Positions 8,537 to 17,628 are shown, counted from the first letter of the stretch. The stretch is 64,000 bases of DNA from Lentisphaerota bacterium (GCA_015061545.1 SUWJ01000007.1:28614-92613); one strand, 5' to 3'. Made by a program: numbers and translations. Notes: generated from the sequence alone by a model not told the origin.

Positions 8537-9727
8537 TTATTTGCCTCCTGCCTGTGTCTGATTCGCTTCAGGAGCAGCACTCTGCGCCGAAGCGTTGCCC
8601 CCGTTGTCAGCGGACTGGGGCTTGGGGATTTCGGGACTGAGCTTGAGCCAGACTTTGCCGCCGTTGGCAGCGCCCAGCACAAACTTCTGATCAATATTGC
8701 TGAGAACTTCGCCCAGCACCGCGTTGTAACGCGACATCAGCGCAGTGCGCGGATTGGCGGTGTATTCTTTCAGAAAACTTTCAAAATAAAGACTTTCGGC
8801 TTTCACATCCGCCACCGTCATCGTGCGGTAATTTTCGGCAGCTGCCACGATTCTGGCACTTTCTTCCTTGGCCCGCGCCAAAGTGCTGTCGCGGTATTCA
8901 GCGGCTTTTTCGATCATCGTGCCCTGTTCGGAACGCACCGCAGTAAGGGCATCGAAGAATCCCTGGGTAACTGCGGGAGTCATCACCTTGCCGTTGATCC
9001 GCACTTCTTCGATCACGATCCCGATATCCAGATCGGCAACCATCTTGCGGTAGCAGCGTTCCACGGCATCGCGGTACTCAGTCTGGCGGGAGTAAAGGAT
9101 ATCGTCCACCGTCCAGGCGGCGGTGGTGATTATGACAGCGCTTTCCAACATTCTGCCCAGCATGACCCGCGGTCCGCGGCGTCCCAGTTCCTGACCGTTT
9201 TCCACAATCACTTCATCCGGCCCGGCAGGATCGACCGGCACCCGCAGCGTCTGATAAAAACGCGCCGGATCGCTCACCTGAAACCGTGCGCTCCAGCTGG
9301 CGTGGATAATATTGGCATCCGCCGTCAGCAAATAGCGATCCCGCGACGGCTGCATACCGGGCAGCTCCCCGTTCGGACCGGGCGGAGGCAGCTGCTCCAG
9401 CGGAATCCCGGCATTAAAAGTAACCTGCAGCGTCTGCGGACTGGTGGGTACCACCACTTTGCTGGTCACCGGATCGGGCAGGAACCAATGCCAATCGCTG
9501 GTGTAAGTCTTTTCGTATTTACCGAAACGCAGCACGATCACCGCTTCCTGCGGGGAAACTGCAAAGTAACCGCCCAGCGTAAAGAAGTAAACCAGCATTG
9601 CAAAAATCAGCCCCACCAGCGCCAGAAAGACCCAGTGACCGGCCTTCATAAACGCCTGGACACCGCTGCTGTACTGCGCGTACAACTCGCCATCCTGCGT
9701 CGTATTTTTATTGTATTTGTTATCCAT
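8537..9727 (-). CDS. SPFH/band-7 (HflK-like) membrane protein
   Basis: The start is taken at the ATG 9727, six bases inside the track's TTG, with AAAGG nine bases upstream. The protein has about 396 residues: a cytoplasmic N-tail, one membrane segment (about 30-52), then the band-7/SPFH domain ('YFAVSPQEAVIVLRFGKYE'). A helical Ala/Glu/Arg-rich coiled-coil follows, for example around 'ARAKEESARIVAAAENYR', and the C-terminus is a disordered Gln/Ala/Asn tail. This is the layout of HflK, which forms cages around FtsH in other bacteria, but no ftsH lies nearby. It is second-last in a tandem of SPFH genes and is followed immediately by the cation ATPase. HflK function is not proven. Confidence 0.85.
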   Translation of the reverse strand: MDNKYNKNTTQDGELYAQYSSGVQAFMKAGHWVFLALVGLIFAMLVYFFTLGGYFAVSPQEAVIVLRFGKYEKTYTSDWHWFLPDPVTSKVVVPTSPQTLQVTFNAGIPLEQLPPPGPNGELPGMQPSRDRYLLTADANIIHASWSARFQVSDPARFYQTLRVPVDPAGPDEVIVENGQELGRRGPRVMLGRMLESAVIITTAAWTVDDILYSRQTEYRDAVERCYRKMVADLDIGIVIEEVRINGKVMTPAVTQGFFDALTAVRSEQGTMIEKAAEYRDSTLARAKEESARIVAAAENYRTMTVADVKAESLYFESFLKEYTANPRTALMSRYNAVLGEVLSNIDQKFVLGAANGGKVWLKLSPEIPKPQSADNGGNASAQSAAPEANQTQAGGK

Positions 9728-9742
9728 CTTCAACAGCCTTTG

Positions 9743-10681
9743 TTATTTGGCACCCGGGGTATTATCGGCAGGAATATTCAACACGTCAGCATTGCTCTTG
9801 AGCAGAGTAAAGGGGTCGGTGTTGGTATCCAGCACCACCGTGGTCTTGCCCTTCATGATGGTACGCAGACTGTCGAGCTTGCGCAAGAACGCCGCCAGTT
9901 CGGGATTCTTGGCAAAGACCCGCAGATACTGGGCTGCTTCCACATCGCCCTTGGCGCTGATCTCTTTGGCCTGAGCTTCCGCCATGGCAATGATATTGGC
10001 GCGTTCCTTATCGGCAGCGATACGGATCTCTTCGGCGCGGAGTTTCCCCTTGCTCAGATAATCCTGCGCGGCGCGCATACGATCCTGATTCATGCGTTCA
10101 AAGACCTTGCTGCTGACCGCTTCGGGCACATTCAGCGAAGTGATGCCGACTGCGCAAATATCCAACCCGTAGGGATTGGCTTTTTCCGCAATATCTTTTT
10201 TGATCTGATCGGCGATCTGATTGAGCCGCATTTTTTTGGCATCGGTGGTCAGGATCTCATCGAACTTGTACTTGCCGAAAGCGGCGCTTTTGGCTCCGCG
10301 CATCCAGATATCCAGTTCGCTTTCCGCCTTCTGGAAAGTGGTCATACGCTTGGCAAAAACCAGCGGGTCCTGAATCTTGTACGCCACATAGATCCCCACG
10401 AGAATATTCTGTTTATCCGCCGTGGCAGTTTCTTCGATCTGCCCTTCATGACCGCCGAAGCAGTGCATACGCTTATCATATTTGGTGATCTTTTCAAAAG
10501 GATACGGCCAGCGGAAATGCAGCCCGGGTTCAGGATGTTCATTGAGCATCTGCCCCATCCGTTCGATCACCGCCACTTCGGTCATATTCACCTGATAAGT
10601 AAATACTGCCACCAGCAGCACTGCAAATACAAACACCCCCAGCAGGAGCGTCGGCCAATGTTTGAAAATCTTGCTTGACAT
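9743..10681 (-). CDS. SPFH/band-7 (HflC-like) membrane protein
   Basis: The 312-residue protein has an N-terminal membrane anchor (about 9-29) and the HflC-type opening 'VNMTEVAVIERMGQ' with 'EPGLHFRWPYPFEKI'. The SPFH domain and an Arg/Glu/Ala-rich helix ('AEEIRIAADKERANIIAMAE') follow, then a region resembling the HflC C-terminus. It ends 16 bases before the HflK-like start, so the two probably assemble as a hetero-oligomer. In HflKC systems the complex regulates the FtsH protease, but here the partner next door is a P-type ATPase. I infer a membrane-microdomain role from family knowledge only. Confidence 0.87.
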   Translation of the reverse strand: MSSKIFKHWPTLLLGVFVFAVLLVAVFTYQVNMTEVAVIERMGQMLNEHPEPGLHFRWPYPFEKITKYDKRMHCFGGHEGQIEETATADKQNILVGIYVAYKIQDPLVFAKRMTTFQKAESELDIWMRGAKSAAFGKYKFDEILTTDAKKMRLNQIADQIKKDIAEKANPYGLDICAVGITSLNVPEAVSSKVFERMNQDRMRAAQDYLSKGKLRAEEIRIAADKERANIIAMAEAQAKEISAKGDVEAAQYLRVFAKNPELAAFLRKLDSLRTIMKGKTTVVLDTNTDPFTLLKSNADVLNIPADNTPGAK

Positions 10682-10725
10682 AATTTATGCTTACGCCTTT
10701 CTTTTATATATATTTTTTCTTAATC

Positions 10726-12717
10726 TTATTCACCCAAATTGGCATCAAAGAGATTCAAGCGCTCTTTTTCTTCCAGATTCAACTCGTAAACATCGCCCTG
10801 CAGCGAGGAGCTGAGGATATATTTGCGGACATCTTTGCAATCTTTTTCCAGAAATTCCAGATAATTGCGCAACATGAAAAGCCGCGGCATGGTGTTGTAT
10901 GCCTGAAGCTGCTTTTCAAAACGTTCGCTGACCGCCTTGGCAACGGTGGAAGTCTGATTGCTCTGTGCTTCGGCGCGGGCTATGATCGACAAAGCATCTG
11001 CCTTGGCCTGCGGCAGCACCTCGGCGCGGTATGTTTCCGCCGCCAGCACCATTTTTTCGCATTCTTCCATAGCGCCCAGCACCTTCTGGAATTCGATCCC
11101 CACCTGAGTCGGAGGATGGATCCCCACCAGATTGGCGGCAATGATGTCCACGCCCAATTTTTGCGCATCGCATTGCTCTTGAATACGCTTGCGGATTATT
11201 TCTTCCGCCTGACGGCGGCCATTGGTTATAACATAGTAGAAAGGCGCGCTGGCAAGATATTCGGTCACGACCATATGCCCGATATTGCTGATCATTTTTT
11301 TGGTGTCAACGCTGCCATATACGTAATTGAGAATACCTTCGGGGCGGATCTGATACTGAATGGGCATGGAAAGCCCCACAAAGTAGAAATCGCCCAGCAC
11401 ATCATCGGACTTGCGACCGCTGGAGTGAGAGACATCGTTGGCAACGATAAAGTTGTTGTTGCCTTCGCCATGTTCAGCTGTCCAGAGAACCACCGAATGG
11501 TCTTCTTCTTTTTCTTTTTTGGGCGGCGGCGCGTGACCGTGACCGTCATCGACGTATTCTTCTTCTTCCTCTTCATGTTCATGTTCATCGTGACCGATTA
11601 TCACCGTATGGATCTGGTCGCAGGAATATTTATCCAGCGTACCGAACGGCCACGGCAAGGTAAAGTAGATACCCGGTTTAAGCGGTTCTTCCACATTGGC
11701 GCCCAGATTGGAACGCAGCCCGATCTCGTTGGGATCGACCTCATGGATCGACGTAGAACCCCACAACAGCAGCGCCCACAGCAAAAGCAGCGGGAACAGC
11801 GCCCGCTCCACAAAGCTGTACATCCAGGTCGAAGAAACCTTGAAGCCGAACTGATAGTCCAGCATATTGGCAAAGTTACGCATCACGCCGCCGGGTTCGG
11901 TAAAGAGCGCCAGCAGACGGCTTTCAAATACGGGGCGGGATTCCTCCAGCGTGCGGGGCCGGTAAAACTCCACCACAAAACTCAGCACCAGTTCCGCCGC
12001 CAGCACCAGATAGATCCCCAGCAGGATTCTGGCGATCATGGGATCATACTCTTTATGGCCCGACTTGAAGCAAAGCCCGGCCACCACCGCCGCCGCCGAA
12101 GCAATGGCGCCGGCAATCAGCCACGCCCCGAAGGGACGCAGCCAGCGGAAGATATCCTCCCGGCTCTGACCGTTGTAGAACGCTCCGGCAAAGAGCGAAA
12201 TGACCCCGATCACCGCCGCCAGAAACACCATGTACATCGGATTGTTCTGGCTGCTGTGGAGTACGGCTTCGCGCAGTTCAGCGCTGCGGTCGCTCCAATG
12301 GTTGAAGAACGCCATTGCCAGCACTGCGATCAGTACCGCTGCCAGTACACTCAGTACATAAGGCACATAACGAGTATAATTATCGAAGGTGCGCTGCTGG
12401 GTAAAGCGGGCATCTTCGTCCACCGCCAGCATATTGTTGTCGTGCCGTTTTGCCAGCAGCATTTTTTCTTCGTTTTCGATTGCCGCGCCCTTGGCGAACA
12501 TACCGTAAAGGGTGGCAGCCAAACCGAACAACGCTGCAATGGTATAGGGTATGACCACCACAGCAAATGTATCGGAATTGGCGAAGGAGGATTTGATCAC
12601 GCCCAACACCAGCAGGAGTATGGCAAACACCGCGCTGAGGATTGTCCCCACCACAGATAATTTGGTCATAACCCCGGCATTGTCAATTGCGGCGCGATAG
12701 TTTGAAGTATTGCTCAT
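10726..12717 (-). CDS. Multi-pass SPFH protein with His/Glu-rich insert
   Basis: The start at ATG 12717 (MSNTSNY) has GGAGT upstream and gives 663 residues. The N-terminal half has about seven hydrophobic segments, which is unusual because most SPFH proteins have a single anchor. The last segment runs into an HflK-like band-7 opening ('DPNEIGLRSNLGANVEE', 'KPGIYFTLPWPFGTLDKY'). Inside the SPFH domain lies an acidic and His-rich insert (EHEHEEEEEEY, then DGHGHA) that could bind metal. A long helical region with 'AKADALSIIARAEAQ' follows. It is the first of three SPFH genes preceding a metal-type P-ATPase. The family is clear and the insert's function is inferred. Confidence 0.82.
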   Translation of the reverse strand: MSNTSNYRAAIDNAGVMTKLSVVGTILSAVFAILLLVLGVIKSSFANSDTFAVVVIPYTIAALFGLAATLYGMFAKGAAIENEEKMLLAKRHDNNMLAVDEDARFTQQRTFDNYTRYVPYVLSVLAAVLIAVLAMAFFNHWSDRSAELREAVLHSSQNNPMYMVFLAAVIGVISLFAGAFYNGQSREDIFRWLRPFGAWLIAGAIASAAAVVAGLCFKSGHKEYDPMIARILLGIYLVLAAELVLSFVVEFYRPRTLEESRPVFESRLLALFTEPGGVMRNFANMLDYQFGFKVSSTWMYSFVERALFPLLLLWALLLWGSTSIHEVDPNEIGLRSNLGANVEEPLKPGIYFTLPWPFGTLDKYSCDQIHTVIIGHDEHEHEEEEEEYVDDGHGHAPPPKKEKEEDHSVVLWTAEHGEGNNNFIVANDVSHSSGRKSDDVLGDFYFVGLSMPIQYQIRPEGILNYVYGSVDTKKMISNIGHMVVTEYLASAPFYYVITNGRRQAEEIIRKRIQEQCDAQKLGVDIIAANLVGIHPPTQVGIEFQKVLGAMEECEKMVLAAETYRAEVLPQAKADALSIIARAEAQSNQTSTVAKAVSERFEKQLQAYNTMPRLFMLRNYLEFLEKDCKDVRKYILSSSLQGDVYELNLEEKERLNLFDANLGE

Positions 12718-12838
12718 GCTATCCACTCCCGGAATCGTTTTGCCGAATCCATTTTTTTGTTTTTTACTTTATACATTATTGTTTGTATCTTTTTTTATTA
12801 TTTATGAAAGATTGCCTGAATGCCTGATCTGTTCGCTT

Positions 12839-13198
12839 TTATCCGACAAAAAACCTATGGGGCGGTCCCCGCGGATTGCCGCTGCAGCACAATCTGTTTT
12901 CCTGCACTTGCTCCGAACGCGGCAAAAGATGCTCCGTAACTCCTGAGCAAGCGCCGAGTTCCACACTTTCTGGCACCAGGTAATCCAGCGACCCGACGCA
13001 GACCGCAGTCATCTGACTGCCGCGGTAGACGATCGTTCCGCCCGGAGCCTCCCACTGAAAACTCTCCGCAGAAGAGCTTTGCCAGCAAAATTCCTCGGTT
13101 ATTTCCACCGTATGACGCGACATTGGCGAAGCCGCCAACACAAAGAGCATCACACTCAGCAGCAATAAGTTAGCATAAATTTTACGACACACAAACAT
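12839..13198 (-). CDS. Small exported protein, unknown
   Basis: A 119-residue frame with a clear N-terminal hydrophobic signal (YANLLLLSVMLFVLAASPMS). A short Cys-containing domain follows, with 'GGTIVYRGSQMTAVCVGSLDYL'. There is no strong Shine-Dalgarno at the ATG, and a GTG two codons in is possible. It lies about 120 bases upstream of the SPFH operon in the same direction, so it could be that operon's first gene. The C-terminus overlaps a short GGGG-ACCG-CCCC hairpin near a T-run, so the true end could be part of a terminator. Family not recognised. Confidence 0.45.
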   Translation of the reverse strand: MFVCRKIYANLLLLSVMLFVLAASPMSRHTVEITEEFCWQSSSAESFQWEAPGGTIVYRGSQMTAVCVGSLDYLVPESVELGACSGVTEHLLPRSEQVQENRLCCSGNPRGPPHRFFVG

Positions 13199-13224
13199 AA
13201 AAAGTACACAATTATCCTATAATA

Positions 13225-13242
13225 CTATCGCCTATACGATAG
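13225..13242. promoter_or_regulatory. Short palindrome upstream of small exported protein
   Basis: CTATCG-CCTATA-CGATAG is a 6-bp inverted repeat 27-44 bases upstream of the small gene's ATG, close to AT-rich -10-like sequences on the minus strand (TATTAT, GATAAT). It could be an operator, but no convincing -35 box is visible. Confidence 0.3.
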
Positions 13243-13253
13243 CATCAGATCAT

Positions 13254-13312
13254 AAAAAAATCAAATCCTGCAGTAAAGAAATGTGTTTTTTTGACACTTC
13301 TTATGGCAGGAT
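13254..13312 (-). terminator. Intrinsic terminator of the PocR-AraC gene
   Basis: On the minus strand ATCCTGC pairs with GCAGGAT, with additional inner AAGAA/TTCTT and TGT/ACA pairing. After a 3-4 base gap comes a run of seven T's. It lies about 50 bases past the regulator's stop. Confidence 0.65.
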
Positions 13313-13360
13313 GGGCAAGTGATGAATATGCAGCGCCAAACCGTTTATCGGACAACCCGA

Positions 13361-14218
13361 TCAATGGTTCCAGCGGGTTCTGAATTCCCGCGGACTCATG
13401 GCACGTTTTTTACGGAAGATACGCGAAAAATAAAATTGATCTTTGAATCCCGCCGCAGCAGCGCACTCCCGGATGGAAGCGTTGGGATGCTGCTTCCAAT
13501 ACTCTTCGGCAGCGCAAAGCCGCCGTTCGATCAAAAGCTCCTTGAAACAGGTATGGTATTTATTGCGGAGAAACTGCGCCACAGCCGATATGCTTTTACC
13601 GAGCAACGCGGCCAGATCCGCCAGATATATATCGTTGGCATAATTTTCTTCTATATACTTATCTATAGCGCATTTCAGCGGATCGGGGCGGAATATTGCC
13701 AGCTCCCGTGCCGAGATGTAGTCGATCAACATTTGCAATGTACCGATTATGGCTTCGAGTTTTTCATCCGACAGCATCGGCAGCGCGGCAAAAGATTTTT
13801 CCAGCAGCTTGCGTTCTTCGCTGCTGCGGCAATAAGCCAGCGCGCAGGCAGGGATCGTATCGCCGCTGCGGAACTGCCCGACCATCAGAAATCCCGCCAG
13901 ACGGCCACCGATGACCACGGGGGCGACTATTTCCCGCAACCCGGCGTGGCAGGTGTAAGAGATCGGTGCATGGTGCTCAATAACTTTTTCCCGCATAATG
14001 CGGTCAACATCCATACATTTATCCAACAGCCCCAGTTTCTGCTGAATAAAATTGCAAAACCCGGTGTTGGGCATCTCTTTGCCGCGGCGGATCGGCAGAC
14101 CGAAGCGGGAAAAGAAAGTGACCCGCAGATCCAACATTCCGGCAAAATTATCCAGCAGCTTCTGAACATCGTCGTTCAGAAACAACTCCTGAATATTATG
14201 ATTTTCCATACTCTCCAT
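13361..14218 (-). CDS. AraC-family regulator with PocR sensory domain
   Basis: The 285-residue protein has an N-terminal PocR-type ligand-binding domain (about 10-160; 'FCNFIQQKLGLLDKCMDVDR', then 'YTCHAGLREIVAPVVIGG' and 'GFLMVGQF'). A two-helix-turn-helix AraC domain follows (about 185-282; 'AAGFKDQFYFSRIFRKKRAMSPREFR'). PocR domains are thought to sense small organic molecules such as hydrocarbon derivatives. The ATG at 14218 has AGGAG seven bases upstream. The gene diverges from the SGNH hydrolase gene, so that hydrolase and the following membrane protein are its most likely targets. The effector is unknown. Confidence 0.9.
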   Translation of the reverse strand: MESMENHNIQELFLNDDVQKLLDNFAGMLDLRVTFFSRFGLPIRRGKEMPNTGFCNFIQQKLGLLDKCMDVDRIMREKVIEHHAPISYTCHAGLREIVAPVVIGGRLAGFLMVGQFRSGDTIPACALAYCRSSEERKLLEKSFAALPMLSDEKLEAIIGTLQMLIDYISARELAIFRPDPLKCAIDKYIEENYANDIYLADLAALLGKSISAVAQFLRNKYHTCFKELLIERRLCAAEEYWKQHPNASIRECAAAAGFKDQFYFSRIFRKKRAMSPREFRTRWNH

Positions 14219-14449
14219 ACTCTAACTCCTGAATGATGCATAAAATAACATTTTATGGAGAAATTACCAATTTTTTTGTAATAAAAAACAGTTTTCCATG
14301 CAAAATAACGATTATTTGCCCGATGTTTACCCAAAAAAAAGAATTTAATACGTTGCATTTGATTTGTAATATGCTATATTCTTTAAATAAATATATAAAC
14401 AAATACATCAGCAGCCATTCAACCGGCTGCCAACCGGGGAGTTATTCTC
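14219..14449. promoter_or_regulatory. AT-rich divergent control region
   Basis: This 231-bp AT-rich region separates the PocR-AraC gene (minus) from the SGNH hydrolase (plus). On the plus strand TTGCAT (14353-14358), a 16-base spacer and TATATT (14375-14380) make a good sigma-70-like promoter about 70 bases before the hydrolase ATG. On the minus strand TTGGTA-N17-TATTTT just upstream of the regulator is a weaker candidate. No clear AraC-type direct repeat was picked out by eye. Confidence 0.55.
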
Positions 14450-15484
14450 ATGAAAAGTAATCTTAAAAATTTCTGGCGGACTTGCCGCTTTGCCCGTTTG
14501 AACACCGCCGTTCTCTGCTGCGGATTGCCGTTGATCGTCAGCGCTTCGGATGTTCCGCCGAAGAAGATCCTGTTTGTAGGCGACAGTATTTCGGTGGGGG
14601 TCGGGGCATCTTCTCCGCAGAAAAGATACTCCTCGGTAGCGGTAAAAATGCTCAATCAGGCTGCGGGCAAAACTGTTTATCAGGAAATAAATACTTCCGT
14701 ATCGGGTTCCACCATGGTCGATCACCCGTGGCCGCGGGCCAATGCTTCGGGCTATCCGTACCGGCTGGAAAACATCAAAGCAATAAAGCCGGATATTGTC
14801 GTTATCCAGCATGGCGTCAACGATAACGGCGGCTGCAACTCGCTGGCGGAATATGTTTGGGCATACCGCAACTTTGTGCGTCAGGTCAAAACGATCCTGC
14901 CTGAATGCAGGATCGTCTGCATGACTCCCGGCCCGCTGAAAAGAGATGATGAAGCCTACGACGAATGGATCAATCAGGCTAATGCCGCCATTCAGGAGAT
15001 CGCCGCGTTGGAAAACACCATTGTTGCCCAAAGCCATATGGCGCTGCACAACCGCATGGAACTTTTCCCCGACGGAGTACACCCCAACGATGCAGGACAT
15101 CAAATCATGGCAGAAGCGCTGGTCAAAGCGATTCAGGAAAATAAAGTGCAGAGCCGCAGCAACTTCGACTTCACTGCCCAGCGGGCGGGCGCCTATCGTT
15201 TGTGCGGCTATATGTTTATTGTTTCCGAAGCAGCTGCCGCCAACGGCAATTACACCGTATTCAACAATGTTTCCACAGCGGGATGGAGTTACAGCGCCGA
15301 CGGCCCGGTCAGGATCTTCACTACGCCGCTGACTTATATGCAGGAACCTGCCTGCACGCTGGATAACGGCAAAAAAGCGGTTTGCCAGTATCGTGCCTAT
15401 TTCAAAGATGCCGAGTGGCAGCTGCCGGGCACGGATGGCAAGATGGTCAAGGCAACAATTTCTGCCGCTGAAAAGAGCAAGTAA
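14450..15484 (+). CDS. Secreted SGNH/GDSL-type hydrolase (esterase)
   Basis: The 344-residue protein has an N-terminal export signal (about 1-32, ending LPLIVSAS). The SGNH hydrolase fold follows: block I FVGDSIS with the nucleophile Ser46, block III HGVND with Asn124, and block V DGVHPND with Asp208 and His211. A further 110 residues after the catalytic domain look like a small beta-rich addition. Family members deacylate sugars, acetyl-xylans or lipids, and secretion suggests action on a polysaccharide. GGGGAG lies upstream of the ATG. Transcription probably starts from the TTGCAT/TATATT promoter, under control of the divergent PocR-AraC regulator (inference). Confidence 0.9.
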   Translation: MKSNLKNFWRTCRFARLNTAVLCCGLPLIVSASDVPPKKILFVGDSISVGVGASSPQKRYSSVAVKMLNQAAGKTVYQEINTSVSGSTMVDHPWPRANASGYPYRLENIKAIKPDIVVIQHGVNDNGGCNSLAEYVWAYRNFVRQVKTILPECRIVCMTPGPLKRDDEAYDEWINQANAAIQEIAALENTIVAQSHMALHNRMELFPDGVHPNDAGHQIMAEALVKAIQENKVQSRSNFDFTAQRAGAYRLCGYMFIVSEAAAANGNYTVFNNVSTAGWSYSADGPVRIFTTPLTYMQEPACTLDNGKKAVCQYRAYFKDAEWQLPGTDGKMVKATISAAEKSK

Positions 15485-15527
15485 GCTCTCCCGGAAACCG
15501 GAAATATCTTTGTTCAAGCAATAAATC

Positions 15528-17594
15528 ATGGATTATCTGGCAGTTATATTGATCGGCACGATTGTCTTTGCCCTCGCCAATGCCGCGCTGATTTTCGGAG
15601 CGGTACAGCTGGCGCACAAACTTGCCGGCAACCTTATGCTGCAGATTGCGCTGAGTATATTCATTGTGCTGACTCAAGGCGGTCTGATTTTTCTGCTGCT
15701 TGGATCGCTGAAAATATTGCAGCTGCCCTGGGCAATTGCCGCCGCGATGCTCTGCGGCATTATTACAGCATATCTGGCAAAACGCCTGCCCGATCAACCG
15801 GCGGAACCGGCATTGATTTTTGACGGAAACACCACTTACGCCCATCGGCTGTTCGGACTTGTTTATTGTTTGGCAGGCGGTCTTTACCTGTATCGATCAG
15901 TTTACATAACAGGAACCGATGCAACGCTTTATCACCTGTACTACCCCGCCATGTGGATCTCGGAAGGCGGCATAGAAGCCATTACGCTGCTGGGTTTGCC
16001 CCACGAGTATTTTCCTTATTGCGGAGAGTGTATGTACGGCTGGCTGATGCTCACAGGCGAGGATGTACCATTTTACACGCTGCTGCAGCCGCTGGCATTG
16101 GCAATGGCACTTTGTGCGGCGGCGGGATTCTGGCAGCAGTACAGGATATCCAGACTCTTTACCGCCGGTGCCGTCATCTGGATCGCCAGCGTGGGGATAA
16201 TCTTTGAAAATGCGTCCATATGTTACAGCGATACCTTGTGCGGAGCATTTTTATCGCTCGGAATCATTTTCCTGCTGCAGCTGACCTTCCGCAATGCAGA
16301 TATGAACACCGCTCAACGCTGGTTCTTTGCAGCGGCAGCAGGCATAGCCATGGGCTTCTGCGCGGCAATAAAATATTCAGGACTGGTGCTGGCGCCGATC
16401 CTGACGCTGGCGCTGACCGTTTGGAGCTGCGTAAAACTTTATCAACGGAAAGAGTTGAAAAAGATTCTGAAATACCACCTGCTGCTGCTGACATCGGCAA
16501 TATTCAGCGCGGGAATTTTCTACCTTGCCAACCTGCTGAAAACGGGTAATTTATTTTACCCGGTCAAGATACCGTTTCTTTTCAGCAACGGCATCGACTT
16601 TGAGCGCCCGCCGGTCGAGTTGAATCAACTCTGGAGTTTTTTTGTCAACGAAAGCAGCTGGAGTTTGAACGGTGTTCAGGCGGTATTCTTCCTGAGTATA
16701 CTGCTGCTGGCGCTGCTTTACGGTATTCTGAACCGGAAAAATGGTTCTGAACAAGATCCGGTTCTTAAAGAGATCATCCCGACATTGGCAATATTGCTGA
16801 TAATTGCCGAAGCGTTTATGATAAGTATTTATCCGGCAATGACCCAAGCCCGCTCGGGCATCCCCTTTCTGATGGCAGTATCATTACTAACTGCACCGCT
16901 GCTGCATTGGCTCCTGCACCGCATCATAAGTACGCCGCAGCGGGAAACAGTTTATGCGTTGGCAGCATTTATGATCTGCTATTTGCTTACCAGCTGGAAT
17001 TACCCGCGCAGATTCCAGCTGGCGGTAATTATTCTGACAATAATATTCGTTCTGCTGCCGATGTTGAAAACCCGCCGTCAATTCAAGATCACAGTTATCT
17101 GTACGATCACACTCAGCCTTATGCTCTTTTACTTTTGCTGGTTTTTGCGCCGCAACGCTGTCAACGAGCTGGCAGATAAATTTTATGATCCGGAAACGGC
17201 TGCGGCTATCAAATTTATCAACTATTTCCATGCGGAAAACAATTTTATGCCGCTTAGAATCGCTTCCGCCGGTTGCTACTTCAACTACAATTTAATGCTG
17301 GATATGCCGGGCAATCAGGTAAAATGTGTTCCGGTAAATAAAGCCGGCACAACCCATCCCCACGAAGTAAAAAACCTCGAAGAGCTGCGGGGCGATGCGT
17401 ATGTTGATTACCGACTCTGGCTGGAGCGGCTGCGTAAAGGCGGTTTTTCGCTGCTGCTGGTGGATTTGAGCAGCTATCAGGATTTTCCGTTCAACCGCGA
17501 TCTGGAATTGAAATGGGCGCAGGCTCACAGCGAAGTTTTTATTCCCGTGATCACAGGTAAGAATGTGCATCTGTTTCTGATCAAAAAGCAATAA
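15528..17594 (+). CDS. Polytopic membrane protein, GT-C glycosyltransferase-like
   Basis: The 688-residue protein has about 12-13 hydrophobic segments and a soluble C-terminal domain of about 130 residues. After the third or fourth segment comes 'GTDATLYHLYYPAMW', which resembles the Asp-containing first loop of PMT/ArnT-type GT-C enzymes that use polyprenyl-phosphate sugars. It begins 43 bases after the SGNH hydrolase, so the pair may be co-transcribed and modify a cell-envelope glycan. No good Shine-Dalgarno precedes the ATG. The GT-C assignment rests on topology and one motif only; a different polytopic family is possible. Confidence 0.65.
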   Translation: MDYLAVILIGTIVFALANAALIFGAVQLAHKLAGNLMLQIALSIFIVLTQGGLIFLLLGSLKILQLPWAIAAAMLCGIITAYLAKRLPDQPAEPALIFDGNTTYAHRLFGLVYCLAGGLYLYRSVYITGTDATLYHLYYPAMWISEGGIEAITLLGLPHEYFPYCGECMYGWLMLTGEDVPFYTLLQPLALAMALCAAAGFWQQYRISRLFTAGAVIWIASVGIIFENASICYSDTLCGAFLSLGIIFLLQLTFRNADMNTAQRWFFAAAAGIAMGFCAAIKYSGLVLAPILTLALTVWSCVKLYQRKELKKILKYHLLLLTSAIFSAGIFYLANLLKTGNLFYPVKIPFLFSNGIDFERPPVELNQLWSFFVNESSWSLNGVQAVFFLSILLLALLYGILNRKNGSEQDPVLKEIIPTLAILLIIAEAFMISIYPAMTQARSGIPFLMAVSLLTAPLLHWLLHRIISTPQRETVYALAAFMICYLLTSWNYPRRFQLAVIILTIIFVLLPMLKTRRQFKITVICTITLSLMLFYFCWFLRRNAVNELADKFYDPETAAAIKFINYFHAENNFMPLRIASAGCYFNYNLMLDMPGNQVKCVPVNKAGTTHPHEVKNLEELRGDAYVDYRLWLERLRKGGFSLLLVDLSSYQDFPFNRDLELKWAQAHSEVFIPVITGKNVHLFLIKKQ

Positions 17595-17628
17595 TCAGCC
17601 GCTTGACCAATCGCCCCCAAATTCCCGA

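Noticed and set aside
10687-12660. 657-codon plus-strand open frame
   Set aside because: It mirrors the multi-pass SPFH gene; its low-complexity Phe/His runs come from the complementary Glu/Ala/Lys codons.
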